In this document: in pieces, positions 18,748 through 26,986 of the stretch
Numbering within the stretch: the first letter of the stretch is position 1
Layout: every line of letters begins with the position of its first letter
Assembly (NCBI RefSeq): GCF_009800965.1
Contig: NZ_WUAF01000001.1
Span: 1-64,000 of the forward strand
DNA: 64,000 nt
Reading direction: 5' to 3'
Origin: Cognatazoarcus halotolerans
GTDB taxonomy: Bacteria > Pseudomonadota > Gammaproteobacteria > Burkholderiales > Rhodocyclaceae
Program-made: the position numbers and the translations under genes
The notes under the pieces: generated by a model
What the model was told of the DNA's origin: nothing
Database searches by the model: none
Seen by the model: only the letters and a program-made list of their open reading frames with translations

Positions 18748-19218
18748 TCAGGAGGCTTTCGTGGCCTTCGATTTCTTCGGCGTCAACGCCTCGATCGGAC
18801 TGCGCGCGGGAATCGGCGTGGACAACACCACCGAGGTATTCGATCGACCGAACTGGCACAGCTTCTCGACCAATGCGGCGAGTTCCTCGACCGAGCGGGC
18901 CACCACGCGGGCAATCAGGCAGTCCTCGCCGGTGAGCCGATGCATTTCCACCACCTGTGGCTGCGCGCGCGCAATGTCCTCGAGACGGTACTGGTCGCGC
19001 GTGTCGGAGACGATGCGCACCACGGCGGAAATCGGGAAGCCCAGCTTGCCGTAGTCGAGCCGCAGGCTGCTGCCGAGGATCACCCCGCGCTCCTCCATGC
19101 GCCGTACCCGCTCCGCCACCGTGGGCTGCGAGACACCAAGCTCGCGGGCCAGTTCGGCGAACGGCCGCCTGGCATCGTCCGACAGCATGCCGAGAATCCG
19201 GTAGTCAAGTGCGTCCAT
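18748..19218 (-). CDS. Lrp/AsnC family regulator
   Basis: 156 residues, with the N-terminal helix-turn-helix (MDALDYRILGMLSDDARRPF; QPTVAERVRRMEERGVI) and a RAM-type C-terminal domain (VEMHRLTGEDCLIARVVA). The last residues are lysine-rich (TPKKSKATKAS). It is divergent from the DMT transporter gene with about 130 bases between, so it probably controls that exporter, as Lrp-type regulators often do for amino-acid exporters. It differs from the Lrp gene at 11232-11690 and is not a duplicate of it. Confidence 0.9.
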   Translation of the reverse strand: MDALDYRILGMLSDDARRPFAELARELGVSQPTVAERVRRMEERGVILGSSLRLDYGKLGFPISAVVRIVSDTRDQYRLEDIARAQPQVVEMHRLTGEDCLIARVVARSVEELAALVEKLCQFGRSNTSVVLSTPIPARSPIEALTPKKSKATKAS

Positions 19219-19351
19219 TTATTTTGAATCCCAGACAATACGATTGCCTTTAATTTTAATACTGATCGCGCAATCGTCTGCACGATCGCAATTCCAGTTC
19301 TCGCTGCGCCCTCATAAGATGAACCCCTCGAATCGCCCCAGAAAACACGCC

Positions 19352-20278
19352 ATGAGCCCCCTGCGCCTTCCCGTCCTTGCCAGCCTGCTGGCCGTCTACC
19401 TCGTCTGGGGTACGACCTACTTCGCGATCAGTGTCGCTCTCGAGGGCTTCGCGCCACTGTTCCAGATGGCCATCCGTTTCCTCGTCGCCGGCGCCATCCT
19501 CATGAGCTTCCAGCACCTGCGCGGCGCGCGTCTGCCAACGGTCCGGCAGTGGCGCGATTGCGGCGCAATCGGCGCCTTGCTGCTGGGCTGCGGAATGGGT
19601 GGGGTCGCCACCGCCGAACAATGGATCAGCTCCGGTGCCACCACCGTGCTGATCGGCGCCCTCCCGCTGTGCGCGGCCCTGTGGTCGGGCGTCTTCGGGC
19701 GCCGGCCCGGTGCGCTCGAGTGGCTCGCAGTGCTGCTCGGCAGCATCGGCGTGGTACTGCTCACCGGCGGCGCCGAATTCCGTGCCAGCCCGCTCGGCAC
19801 TGCGGCCATCCTCTTCGCGATCACCTGCTGGTCCTTCGGGTCGCAGTGGTCGCGCCGCCTCGACATTCCCTCGGGTGCCACCGGCTTCGCCGCCGAGATG
19901 CTGCTGGGCGGAACCGTGCTGCTGCTGGCAAGCGCACTCAAGGGCGAGGCCTGGACGCTCCCCGCCGACTGGCGCCCGCTGCTGGCGTGGGCCTACCTGG
20001 TGGTGTTCGGCTCCTTGATCGCCTTCTCGGCCTACATGTACCTGGTCGCCCACGTCTCGCCGGCACTCGCCACCAGCTATGCCTATGTGAACCCGCCGGT
20101 TGCGCTGCTGGTGGGTGCCTGGCTGGGTGGCGAGAGCATCGCGCCAGAAACCTGGGCGGCACTGCCGCTGATTCTCGGCGCCGTGGCCCTGCTGGCCTGG
20201 GCGGCATCGCGCCCGCAGGCCCTGCCGGACGAGGCCGAGGCCCCGCCCGCCGCGGGCGTTACGCGTAAGTCGGCGTAA
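19352..20278 (+). CDS. EamA/DMT family transporter
   Basis: Inner-membrane transporter of about 308 residues with ten hydrophobic segments arranged as two EamA repeats. The first begins LPVLASLLAVYLVWGTTYFA and the second TAAILFAITCWSFGSQW. Members export amino acids, nucleobases or similar metabolites; the substrate here is unknown. Another ATG at 19319 would add 11 hydrophilic residues, and neither start has a clear ribosome site. The gene overlaps the 3' end of the convergent nifS by 20 bases. The neighbouring divergent Lrp gene is its likely regulator. Confidence 0.88.
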   Translation: MSPLRLPVLASLLAVYLVWGTTYFAISVALEGFAPLFQMAIRFLVAGAILMSFQHLRGARLPTVRQWRDCGAIGALLLGCGMGGVATAEQWISSGATTVLIGALPLCAALWSGVFGRRPGALEWLAVLLGSIGVVLLTGGAEFRASPLGTAAILFAITCWSFGSQWSRRLDIPSGATGFAAEMLLGGTVLLLASALKGEAWTLPADWRPLLAWAYLVVFGSLIAFSAYMYLVAHVSPALATSYAYVNPPVALLVGAWLGGESIAPETWAALPLILGAVALLAWAASRPQALPDEAEAPPAAGVTRKSA

Positions 20279-21467
20279 AGGCCTGTTCGGGGGACGAAGC
20301 CGGCCCCTTGTCGCTCCAATAGGGCGAGAGCTTGCGCAGCTGGGCGATGATCGGCGGCACCGCCTCGATCACCCGATCCACCTCTTCTTCGGTGTTGTAG
20401 CAGGACAGCGAGAAGCGGATGGTGCCGTGCGCCGCGGTGTAGGGGATGCCCATCGCCCGCATCACGTGCGAGGGTTCGAGCGAGCCCGAGGTGCAGGCCG
20501 AACCCGAACTGGCGGCGATACCGAGCTTGTTGAGCAGCAGCAGGATCGCCTCGCCCTCGATGTACTCGAAGGCGATGTTGCTGGTGTTGGGCAGGCGGTT
20601 GGCCACGTCGCCAGTCGGGAAGCTGTGGCTGATCTGCGCGAGGATGCCCTTCTCGAGCTTGTCACGCAGGCGACGCACCTCGGTGTTCTCACGCTCCATG
20701 TTAGCCATCGCCAGTTCGCAGGCCTTGCCCAGAGCGACGATCGAGGCCGAGTTTTCGGTGCCGGCGCGACGCCCCCGCTCCTGGTGACCGCCACGCAGCA
20801 GCGGGCGGAAGCGGCAGCCCCGGCGCAGGTAGAGCACGCCGATGCCCTTGGGGGCATGGAGCTTGTGACCGGACAGCGAGAGCATGTCGATCTTGGTGTT
20901 CTTGAGGTCGATGGGGATCTTGCCGACCGCCTGCACCGCGTCGGTGTGGAACATGATGCCGCGTGCCGAGGCCAGCTCGGCCATCTCTTCGACCGGGAAG
21001 ATCGTGCCGGTCTCGTTGTTCGCCCACATCACCGAGACCACCGCCACCCGGTCGTGCAGCAGTGACTTGTATTCGTCCATGTCGATGCGGCCGCGCTTGT
21101 CGACCTTGAGCTTGTGGACTATGTAGCCCTCCTTCTCGAGCCAGTCGCAGAGGGTCAGGATGGCCGGATGCTCGACCACCGTGGTGATCACGGTGTTGCG
21201 CTCGGGCTGGGCCTTGAGCGCCGAGAGGATCGCGGTCGAGTCCGACTCGGTGCCGCACGAGGTGAAGATGATCTCGGAGTCGTGCTCGGCCCCGAGCAGC
21301 GCCTGCACCTGGCTGCGGGCATGCTTGAGGGCCCGCCCCACCTGGCTGCCGAAGGCATGCATCGACGACGCGTTGCCGAAATGCTCGGTAAAGAAGGGAA
21401 GCATCGCCTCCACCACCGCAGGGTCGACCCGGGTGGTGGCATTGTTGTCGAGATAGATCGGGTTCAT
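20259..21467 (-). CDS. nifS: Cysteine desulfurase NifS
   Basis: Pyridoxal-phosphate enzyme that takes sulfur from cysteine for nitrogenase Fe-S clusters. The N-terminus MNPIYLDNNATTRVDPAVV is diagnostic. The PLP lysine lies in LSLSGHKLHAPKGIG, and the persulfide cysteine in SSGSACTSGSLEPSHV. The length of 402 residues is standard. It is the last gene of the iscA-nifU-nifS operon, preceded by nifU with 46 bases between, under the sigma54 promoter at 22785-22799. Its end overlaps the convergent transporter gene. The linkage to nifU marks it as NifS rather than the housekeeping IscS. Confidence 0.96.
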   Translation of the reverse strand: MNPIYLDNNATTRVDPAVVEAMLPFFTEHFGNASSMHAFGSQVGRALKHARSQVQALLGAEHDSEIIFTSCGTESDSTAILSALKAQPERNTVITTVVEHPAILTLCDWLEKEGYIVHKLKVDKRGRIDMDEYKSLLHDRVAVVSVMWANNETGTIFPVEEMAELASARGIMFHTDAVQAVGKIPIDLKNTKIDMLSLSGHKLHAPKGIGVLYLRRGCRFRPLLRGGHQERGRRAGTENSASIVALGKACELAMANMERENTEVRRLRDKLEKGILAQISHSFPTGDVANRLPNTSNIAFEYIEGEAILLLLNKLGIAASSGSACTSGSLEPSHVMRAMGIPYTAAHGTIRFSLSCYNTEEEVDRVIEAVPPIIAQLRKLSPYWSDKGPASSPEQAFTPTYA

Positions 21468-21513
21468 GGCACGGTCCTTCGCTGGCTATGGGTTGGGTGC
21501 GGGCGGCGGAGGG

Positions 21514-22416
21514 TCAGGCTTCGACCGGCATGTGCGAGGCCGGCAGCACCTGCACCAGCTCGCCGAGCGTCTCGACCATCTTCTGCTGGATGCCGCCCAG
21601 CGTGGCCGCTTCCATCATGCAGCCCGAGCAGGCGCCCTTGAGGTGCACATAGATCATCTTGCCCTGCACGTCCGCGAGTTCGACGTCGCCGTGGTCGCGT
21701 TGCAGCATCGGGCGGACTTCCTCGAGCACTTCCTCGATCTTCCGGATCTTCTGCACCAGGGTCAGCTTCTTCACGGGAGCGGCCGGGGCGACCCTGGCCA
21801 GCGCCACCTCGGCTTCGGTCGGCGGGGAGACTTCGGCGCCGCTGGCGGTTTCACCCATCACCTTGGCAAGGATCTCCTCGATCCCTTCGTGGCAGGCAGC
21901 GCAGCCGCCACCGGCCTTGGTGTAATGGGTAACGTCCTGCACCGTCTTGAGGTTGTTGGCGCGGATGGTGTCCTCGATCATGACTGCGTCGATGGCAAAA
22001 CACTTGCACACCAGCGCCCCCTCTTCATGGTCGTCGCTCCACTCCTCGCCACGGTAGTTGGCCACGGCCGCCTGCAGCGCCTCGCGTCCCATCACCGAAC
22101 AGTGCATCTTCTCCGGCGGCAGCCCGTCCAGAAAATCCGCGATGTCCTGGTTCGAGACCTTGAGCGCTTCATCAAGGGTCATGCCCTTGATGATCTCGGT
22201 CAGCGCCGATGACGATGCGATTGCCGAGCCGCAGCCAAAGGTCTGGAAGTGCGCATCCTCGATGATCTCGGTCTCGGGATTGACCTTGAGCATCAGCCGC
22301 AGCGCGTCGCCGCACTGGATGGAGCCGACGTCGCCGGTGGCGTTGGATTCTTCGAGCGGGCCCGAATTGCGCGGATTGAAGAAGTGCTCGCGCACCTTGT
22401 CAGAGTATTCCCACAT
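21514..22416 (-). CDS. nifU: Fe-S scaffold protein NifU
   Basis: Modular scaffold on which clusters for nitrogenase are built. All three NifU domains are present in 300 residues: an IscU-like domain ([43 protein letters not shown]), a central [2Fe-2S] domain ([33 protein letters not shown]) and a C-terminal Nfu domain ([16 protein letters not shown]). A GGGAG site precedes the ATG. It lies between hesB-type iscA and nifS in one operon and works directly with NifS. Confidence 0.97.
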   Translation of the reverse strand: MWEYSDKVREHFFNPRNSGPLEESNATGDVGSIQCGDALRLMLKVNPETEIIEDAHFQTFGCGSAIASSSALTEIIKGMTLDEALKVSNQDIADFLDGLPPEKMHCSVMGREALQAAVANYRGEEWSDDHEEGALVCKCFAIDAVMIEDTIRANNLKTVQDVTHYTKAGGGCAACHEGIEEILAKVMGETASGAEVSPPTEAEVALARVAPAAPVKKLTLVQKIRKIEEVLEEVRPMLQRDHGDVELADVQGKMIYVHLKGACSGCMMEAATLGGIQQKMVETLGELVQVLPASHMPVEA

Positions 22417-22427
22417 GGCGGTCTCCC

Positions 22428-22751
22428 TCAGACGGAAAAGGATTGTCCGCAGGCGCAGCTGGCGCTCGCGTTGGGGTTTTCGAACTTGAACCCGGTATGG
22501 GTCAGGGTATCGATGAAGTCGATGGTGACGTTGTCGATCATCGGGAAGCTCATCGGATCCACCAGCAGACGCACGCCGTCGACTTCGAACTCCCAGTCAT
22601 CCTCGGCCTTGTCCGCTTCGAGCTTCATGCTGTACTGCAGGCCCGAGCAGCCTCCGCCCGAGACCACCAGACGAAGCCCGGCAACAGGCGTTTCGGAACC
22701 GCGAATGAAGCGATCGACGGCTTTCACGGCAGCGGGAGTGAGATTGATCAT
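22428..22751 (-). CDS. nif-linked A-type Fe-S carrier (HesB/IscA-nif)
   Basis: 107-residue A-type carrier. The three cysteines of the family are in [13 protein letters not shown] and in the C-terminal [12 protein letters not shown]. It starts at [15 protein letters not shown], supported by a GGAG site; 22 in-frame codons upstream fall inside the promoter-proximal leader and are excluded. It is the first gene of the iscA-nifU-nifS operon with a NifA-dependent promoter about 35 bases upstream. It differs in sequence from the housekeeping ErpA at 2908-3258, so the window carries two A-type carriers with separate control. Confidence 0.93.
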   Translation of the reverse strand: MINLTPAAVKAVDRFIRGSETPVAGLRLVVSGGGCSGLQYSMKLEADKAEDDWEFEVDGVRLLVDPMSFPMIDNVTIDFIDTLTHTGFKFENPNASASCACGQSFSV

Positions 22752-22784
22752 GATGAGTCTCCGAGGGTTGATGAGACTCCATAC

Positions 22785-22799
22785 GCAATCCCTGTGCCA
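22785..22799 (-). promoter_or_regulatory. Sigma54 promoter of iscA-nifU-nifS
   Basis: On the minus strand TGGCACAGGGATTGC matches the -24/-12 consensus TGGCAC-N5-TTGC exactly. Transcription would start about 22774, shortly before the iscA ATG at 22751. Confidence 0.93.
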
Positions 22800-22854
22800 G
22801 CCAAAAAACAAGCTCAAGCCATTGTTTTATTGGAATTGTTGCAATGCGATGATT

Positions 22855-22870
22855 TGTCGCATGTACGACA
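22855..22870. promoter_or_regulatory. NifA upstream activator site
   Basis: TGT-N10-ACA (TGTCGCATGTACGACA) lies about 55 bases upstream of the -24 element of the iscA-nifUS promoter. It sits just past the stop codon of the unrecognised gene that ends the nifEN operon. Confidence 0.85.
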
Positions 22871-22871
22871 A

Positions 22872-23300
22872 TCAGCCAAGAACATGTTCATAGGCGCGAC
22901 GCAGCAGCAATTGCTCGATCTCGGGCAGCTCGCGGGCCTCGGTGATCGGCATGAAGCGCCCCTTGAGCCGCGCCGCCGCATCCGCCGGCGGATCGACCGT
23001 CGTGAATACACCGAGCAACACCGGCACATCGCCCTCGGCGGTATCGACCCAGGCGCGAAAGGCCGCCTCCGGCTGGATGCTGCCCTCGGCCAGACCGAGG
23101 CGCGTCTCCGCCTCGCGCACGATCGCCGCCGGATGCGCCTCGACCGTTGCCGAATAACGCTCGTCGCGCAGCTCGGCCTGCGCTGGCAGGGGCATGAAGG
23201 CAAGGATGCCGGCCGGCAGGCGCAGGAACCTCACCCTGGCGCTGGTGGATTGCTTGTGCAGCAGAATGAGCCGCGCCGAGCGCGTCGAAGTCATCATCAC
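22872..23300 (-). CDS. Unrecognised protein at the end of the nifEN operon
   Basis: 142 residues, no signal peptide and no cysteine. The sequence reads as a soluble mixed alpha/beta protein: a strand-rich first part (ARVRFLRLPAGILAFMPLP), then YSATVEAHPAAIVREAETRLGL, an acidic middle and a helical end (ARELPEIEQLLLRRAYEHVLG). I do not recognise the family. It follows the 119-residue gene with a nine-base gap and is the last gene before the next NifA-controlled promoter, so it belongs to the nifE transcript and may assist nitrogenase or an electron carrier. Confidence 0.7.
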   Translation of the reverse strand: MMMTSTRSARLILLHKQSTSARVRFLRLPAGILAFMPLPAQAELRDERYSATVEAHPAAIVREAETRLGLAEGSIQPEAAFRAWVDTAEGDVPVLLGVFTTVDPPADAAARLKGRFMPITEARELPEIEQLLLRRAYEHVLG

Positions 23301-23309
23301 AACCCGTCC

Positions 23310-23669
23310 TCAGTCGGGGAAGGCAACGATGACCGCGTCGCCGCGCAACTTGCCGGGATGCCCCCACACCTGCACCGACTCGACATAGCTGCCGGGCTGA
23401 GTCGGACACGGCTGCAGCACCTGGTACTCGGCAAAGACCCGGCCGTCCGCAAAGAAGGTGGCGCTGCCGAAGCGCGCCCCGCCCCGCCAGTTCGCGACCA
23501 GGCTGAGCTCGCGCGAGAACGGATCGACCAGCTCCTCGACGCTGGCCGCCAGCCACACCGGCTCGGCGCCGATCGACACGCCGAGCTTCTCGGCCTGACG
23601 GCGCAGCGCGCTGCAGACGGCCTCGCCATAGACAGGGTCGAGCAGGGACATCATCGCGTAGCGCTCCAC
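23310..23669 (-). CDS. Unrecognised nif-operon protein
   Basis: About 119 residues (113 if the second ATG, MMSLLDPVYG, is used). It has one cysteine near the N-terminus (EAVCSALRRQ) and one in the centre (LQPCPTQPG), with a strand-rich core (ELSLVANWRGGARFGSATFF; GRVFAEYQVL). No membrane segment or signal peptide is seen. I do not recognise it. It lies 40 bases downstream of fdxB and is followed closely by the 142-residue gene. Both appear to be cytoplasmic proteins co-expressed with the FeMo-co scaffold genes. Confidence 0.7.
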   Translation of the reverse strand: MERYAMMSLLDPVYGEAVCSALRRQAEKLGVSIGAEPVWLAASVEELVDPFSRELSLVANWRGGARFGSATFFADGRVFAEYQVLQPCPTQPGSYVESVQVWGHPGKLRGDAVIVAFPD

Positions 23670-23709
23670 GAATTCGGCAGGCTGTCCGACCTACGGCTCA
23701 GGGCTCGCA

Positions 23710-23982
23710 TCACGCCGGCGCGTAGGTATAGCAATCCTTCGGACAGACCCGGCCACAGGCACCGCAACCGATACAGTCCATCGCATCGGCGATGGCCATC
23801 ACCATCATGTTGTCGTCGTCCTCGTCGTCATCGTCATCGGCCAGTTCGCGCTCGACGAGATCGAGCACATTGCGCGGGCACACCTTGTAGCAGCGGCCAC
23901 AGCCGATGCACTTTTCCTGGTCGAGATTGGTAACGAATTGGGGGGTCCATTCGGTCCCGCCGCGGGTCAGTCCGGTCGTCAT
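23710..23982 (-). CDS. fdxB: nif-specific ferredoxin FdxB ([4Fe-4S] type)
   Basis: Small electron carrier of 90 residues with two [4Fe-4S] motifs, CIGCGRCYKVCP and CIGCGACGRVCP. Between them lies an unusual run of eleven residues, nearly all Asp (ADDDDDEDDDN). FdxB-type ferredoxins sit beside nifENX in many diazotrophs and are thought to supply electrons or clusters for cofactor assembly. The start MTTGLTRGGTEW is preceded by GAGAGCTGACC on the minus strand. It lies two bases after the DUF683 gene. Confidence 0.92.
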   Translation of the reverse strand: MTTGLTRGGTEWTPQFVTNLDQEKCIGCGRCYKVCPRNVLDLVERELADDDDDEDDDNMMVMAIADAMDCIGCGACGRVCPKDCYTYAPA

Positions 23983-23984
23983 GG

Positions 23985-24203
23985 TCAGCTCTCTGTTTCG
24001 GTCTGTGCCGCCTGCAGCCGCGCGCTCGCGTCGGCCCACGCCTGGCAGGCATCGAAGGTGGATTGGGCAATGCCCGGGATCTCCTGGTAGGCAGCCGGCA
24101 GCCGGTCCTCGACCAAGTCGTGCATCTGCGACGCCCACTCGGAGGCGATGCGCTTGAGCTTGCGCACCTCCTTATCGAGCGCCTTGATCTCGTCGTCGGT
24201 CAT
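23985..24203 (-). CDS. DUF683/CCE_0567 family small metalloprotein-like protein
   Basis: 72 residues, almost wholly helical and charged (MTDDEIKALDKEVRKLKRIA then MHDLVEDRLPAAYQEIP). This matches the small DUF683 (CCE_0567-type) proteins encoded beside nifX and DUF269 in many nif clusters. A known member binds metal through histidine and a few polar residues, but its role in nitrogen fixation is not settled. I start at the second ATG (MTDDEI), which is the family start. It sits between the DUF269 gene and fdxB with tight spacing on both sides. Confidence 0.88.
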   Translation of the reverse strand: MTDDEIKALDKEVRKLKRIASEWASQMHDLVEDRLPAAYQEIPGIAQSTFDACQAWADASARLQAAQTETES

Positions 24204-24215
24204 GACGGGCACTCC

Positions 24216-24677
24216 TTACAGGCCGGCGACGGCCGGATACTGGCCGATGCGCTCCAGGGCGACCGACAGCAACTTGTCCGACTCGTCCTTCATCTTCGAC
24301 AGACTCGCAAAGCCGAAGCGATGCACGTCGCGCAGCGTCCGGTCGACCGCCACCAGCTTGCCGACGGTGATCAGCGCGCGGCCGAAGCCCTCATGGGTGA
24401 GGTGGATCAGCGGTACCGCCAGCAGCCGGCACTCCTTCTCGATCAACACCGCAATGGCGTTGTAGAAGGCCTTCACCCGCGACAGGGTCTCTTCGTCGGG
24501 GTCGCCGACGAGCGGCACCGCGGCCTTGCGCTCCCTGGTCATCACGAAGGGGTCGAGGATCTTCTCGACCGACCAGCCGGCATAGGTGCCGTAGGTATCG
24601 AGTGCACGCATCTGGCGCGCCATCTCCTTGATGAAGTCGGTTTCGAAGATCGGATCTGCAAGTTCAGTAGTGGTCAT
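24216..24677 (-). CDS. NifX-associated protein (DUF269)
   Basis: 153-residue cytoplasmic protein of the DUF269 family, found almost only next to nifX. Recognisable segments are TDFIKEMARQMRALDTYGTY, ILDPFVMTRERKAA and VPLIHLTHEGFGRALI. The function is not known, but the strict neighbourhood implies FeMo-cofactor assembly or trafficking. Its start overlaps the end of the RseC-like gene by 14 bases, so it is translationally linked to it. The typical order nifX-DUF269-DUF683-fdxB is kept apart from the inserted RseC-like gene. Confidence 0.92.
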   Translation of the reverse strand: MTTTELADPIFETDFIKEMARQMRALDTYGTYAGWSVEKILDPFVMTRERKAAVPLVGDPDEETLSRVKAFYNAIAVLIEKECRLLAVPLIHLTHEGFGRALITVGKLVAVDRTLRDVHRFGFASLSKMKDESDKLLSVALERIGQYPAVAGL

Positions 24678-25146
24678 GGCGGGACTCCGTGGAAAGCATT
24701 GAAGAATTGAGAGGCTGGCCGGCGACCGGTGTCATCCGGGGCTCGGCCGACAGGTCGGGCAGGCGCTCGAAGCCGAGGCGCCCCACAAACAGTGCACCGC
24801 ACAGGCCGAGGCAGGCCCCCACAGCCGATGCGCCGTCGCTGCCGACAAGGGCCTGTCCAACCCAGGCCCCCACCAGCATTCCGACTGCGGGCATGAGATA
24901 GCCGAACAGCGCGGAGCGGTTGAGTCGTCGCTCCGAAAGCGTGACGGCAACGATATCGCCGACCTTCAGGCCGGGCGACGACTGCAGGCTCAGCAGTGTC
25001 GCGGGACGATCACCGGCGATCTTGCCGATGCCGCAACTCGCGCCGTGCCCACAGGAACGGCAGCCACCGGTGTCCATCGCCACCACGGCCCTGCCGTCCT
25101 GGATGCGACGGATCACGCCGCGATGTTCGACGAGGCCGGCGCTCAT
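24664..25146 (-). CDS. RseC/MucC-domain membrane protein inside the nifENX operon
   Basis: 160 residues of the SoxR-reducing/RseC type. The N-terminal part has the cysteine cluster CRSCGHGASCGIGK (compare the RseC CxxC-rich motif), then a beta-rich section (GLKVGDIVAVTLSE) and two membrane helices (ALFGYLMPAVGMLVGAWVGQ; AVGACLGLCGALFVGRLGF). Its ATG overlaps the nifX stop (ATGA). In Escherichia coli RseC works with the Rsx complex, which is the homologue of Rnf, to keep SoxR reduced. The nif-linked Rnf operon lies only 3 kb away, so a partner role for Rnf is a reasonable inference. Confidence 0.82.
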   Translation of the reverse strand: MSAGLVEHRGVIRRIQDGRAVVAMDTGGCRSCGHGASCGIGKIAGDRPATLLSLQSSPGLKVGDIVAVTLSERRLNRSALFGYLMPAVGMLVGAWVGQALVGSDGASAVGACLGLCGALFVGRLGFERLPDLSAEPRMTPVAGQPLNSSMLSTESRHDHY

Positions 25147-25616
25147 CCCTGCCACCCCTCTTCATCCATCTCGGCAAAGCGTTCGTCGCTGCGTTTCTGC
25201 GCGGCAATCGCGCGGTCGATCCAGGGCACACCGCCCTCGGTCATGGCGTTCGATACCTCGGCCAGCAGTTCGTGGATGAGATCGCACTGGTCCACCCGGA
25301 TCGGCTGGATGCCCTTGGCGAGCAACTGCTTGATCGCCGAACCGCCGATCGCCATCACGTAGACCGCGTGGCAGCCGGCGAGGAACTCGACCTTGGCGGC
25401 GAGCTTGCCTTCGTTGCCGTCCATGGCCTCGGCGGCGAACTGGCCGACGCCAACCAGGCTACCGCGGCCCTCCTCCACCTCGTAGATGGCAAAGGCCTCG
25501 GCCGAGCCGAAGTGCTGGTCGACCTTCTTGCGGTCGGTGGAGGCAAAGGCGATGCGCAACATGGCGGCAGGCTCCTTCTTAATGGACCACGCCAATTGCA
25601 GGCGGCGTGCAGACAT
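25143..25616 (-). CDS. nifX: FeMo-cofactor carrier protein NifX
   Basis: 157-residue cytoplasmic protein that binds NifB-co and the VK cluster during FeMo-co transfer between NifB and NifEN. The core reads [28 protein letters not shown] and the Nitro_FeMo-Co domain continues to [15 protein letters not shown]. The start [10 protein letters not shown] is supported by an AGGAG site and matches the N-terminal tail of known NifX. This start overlaps the end of nifN by 38 bases. It is third in the nifE operon. Confidence 0.93.
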   Translation of the reverse strand: MSARRLQLAWSIKKEPAAMLRIAFASTDRKKVDQHFGSAEAFAIYEVEEGRGSLVGVGQFAAEAMDGNEGKLAAKVEFLAGCHAVYVMAIGGSAIKQLLAKGIQPIRVDQCDLIHELLAEVSNAMTEGGVPWIDRAIAAQKRSDERFAEMDEEGWQG

Positions 25617-26976
25617 GGCTTTCTCCTGCGGCGGGGTCGTCGCGGTAGAAGGATCGATAGGCTTCGATTTCATGGTGTTGCCCCAGTTGGATATTGGCGA
25701 GGTCGAACAAGGCCTGCCGCGCGGCGCGGTAGCCCACCCAGGTGCGGGCATAGCCGCCCACCAGGTCGTAGAGCGGAAAACCCGCGTGCAGCAAGGGGAC
25801 GCCCAGCCGCCGCGCGGTCTCGGTGCCGTGGGAATTGGCCACCAGCAGCTGCACGCCTGCGCCGCGGGCGTGGTTCTCGAGATCCTCGAGATCGCCGACG
25901 ATGACCTTCTCGCAAGGCACGCCGGCGAGTCGCTCGGCCTTCGCCGGGCTCACCGCGGCGACCACCTCCGCCCCCACACCGACCAGGAAACGCCCCATCT
26001 GAATCAGCAGGTCGGGGTCACCGGCCAGCGCCACGCGGGCGAAGCCGAGCATGAAGTGGCAATCGACCATGGCGTCCTGCAACTGCGCGCGATGGCGGTC
26101 GATACGCGGCGGCACCGGCCGGCCGGAAATCTGCGCCAGCGCCATGGTGAAGTCGTCGCAGGCATCCAGCCCCATCAGGCTGTCGAAGCGCCAGTCGGGC
26201 ACCCCGGTGCGCGCCTTGAGCAGGTCCGCCGCCTTGTTGAGCGAACCACCGATCACCAGCGTCGCGACCGATTCGCCCATGATGGCGATCTCGGAAGCCG
26301 GCGTGCCGCCGAGCGTCAGCGGCGAGAATTCGGCCTCGGTGAGGTGCCCGTCGAGGGCATCACCGATATCGGGCAGCACGATCGCGCGCAGGCCGAAGGC
26401 CTCGGTCCATTCGCGGATCGCCTCGATGTCGCCCGGGGTGAGCATCGACGAGGCCAGTACATTCACCTGCCGCTGGCGCCTGCCGACAGCGTCCGACTCC
26501 GCCACCAGCGTGTTGATGATCGCTTCGACCGCCAGCGCATGACCGCTCTCGAAGCAGCCCACGTAGTCCGGCGTATTCACCGCCACCACCGCGGTCGCGG
26601 CATATTCGGGATGGGCCGTGCGGAAATCCCGCACCGCACGGTGGATGTCGGTGCCCTGGGTCTCGGACAGGCCGGTCGTGACCAGCCCGATCACCTCGGG
26701 GCTGTTCTTCTCGCACAGCGTGCGCAGCGCCTCGACGACATTCTCGTCGGCACCCATGATCGTCGACACCTGGTCCATTGCGGTGGTCTGCAGCGGAATG
26801 GGCTCGCGGAAGTGGCGCACGAAGAACACCTTGCCGAAAGCGGTGCAGCCCTGCGAGCCATGCATCAGCGGCACCGCCCGGGCGAGGCCGAGAAAGGCCA
26901 GCGAAGCACCGACCGGCTGGCTGACCTTGAGCGGATTGACCGCCAGCGCCTTCTTGGGATGAACGATCTCTGCCAT
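25579..26976 (-). CDS. nifN: FeMo-cofactor scaffold beta subunit NifN
   Basis: Beta subunit of the NifEN scaffold, on which the cofactor precursor matures, and a relative of NifK. The N-terminal [20 protein letters not shown] and [24 protein letters not shown] are diagnostic, with the cluster-ligand cysteine in SQGCTAF. The length of 465 residues is normal. A GAGGAGA site precedes the ATG. It starts ten bases after nifE and its end overlaps the start of nifX. It belongs to the sigma54-driven nifE operon. Confidence 0.97.
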   Translation of the reverse strand: MAEIVHPKKALAVNPLKVSQPVGASLAFLGLARAVPLMHGSQGCTAFGKVFFVRHFREPIPLQTTAMDQVSTIMGADENVVEALRTLCEKNSPEVIGLVTTGLSETQGTDIHRAVRDFRTAHPEYAATAVVAVNTPDYVGCFESGHALAVEAIINTLVAESDAVGRRQRQVNVLASSMLTPGDIEAIREWTEAFGLRAIVLPDIGDALDGHLTEAEFSPLTLGGTPASEIAIMGESVATLVIGGSLNKAADLLKARTGVPDWRFDSLMGLDACDDFTMALAQISGRPVPPRIDRHRAQLQDAMVDCHFMLGFARVALAGDPDLLIQMGRFLVGVGAEVVAAVSPAKAERLAGVPCEKVIVGDLEDLENHARGAGVQLLVANSHGTETARRLGVPLLHAGFPLYDLVGGYARTWVGYRAARQALFDLANIQLGQHHEIEAYRSFYRDDPAAGESHVCTPPAIGVVH

Positions 26977-26986
26977 GCGGGTCTCC

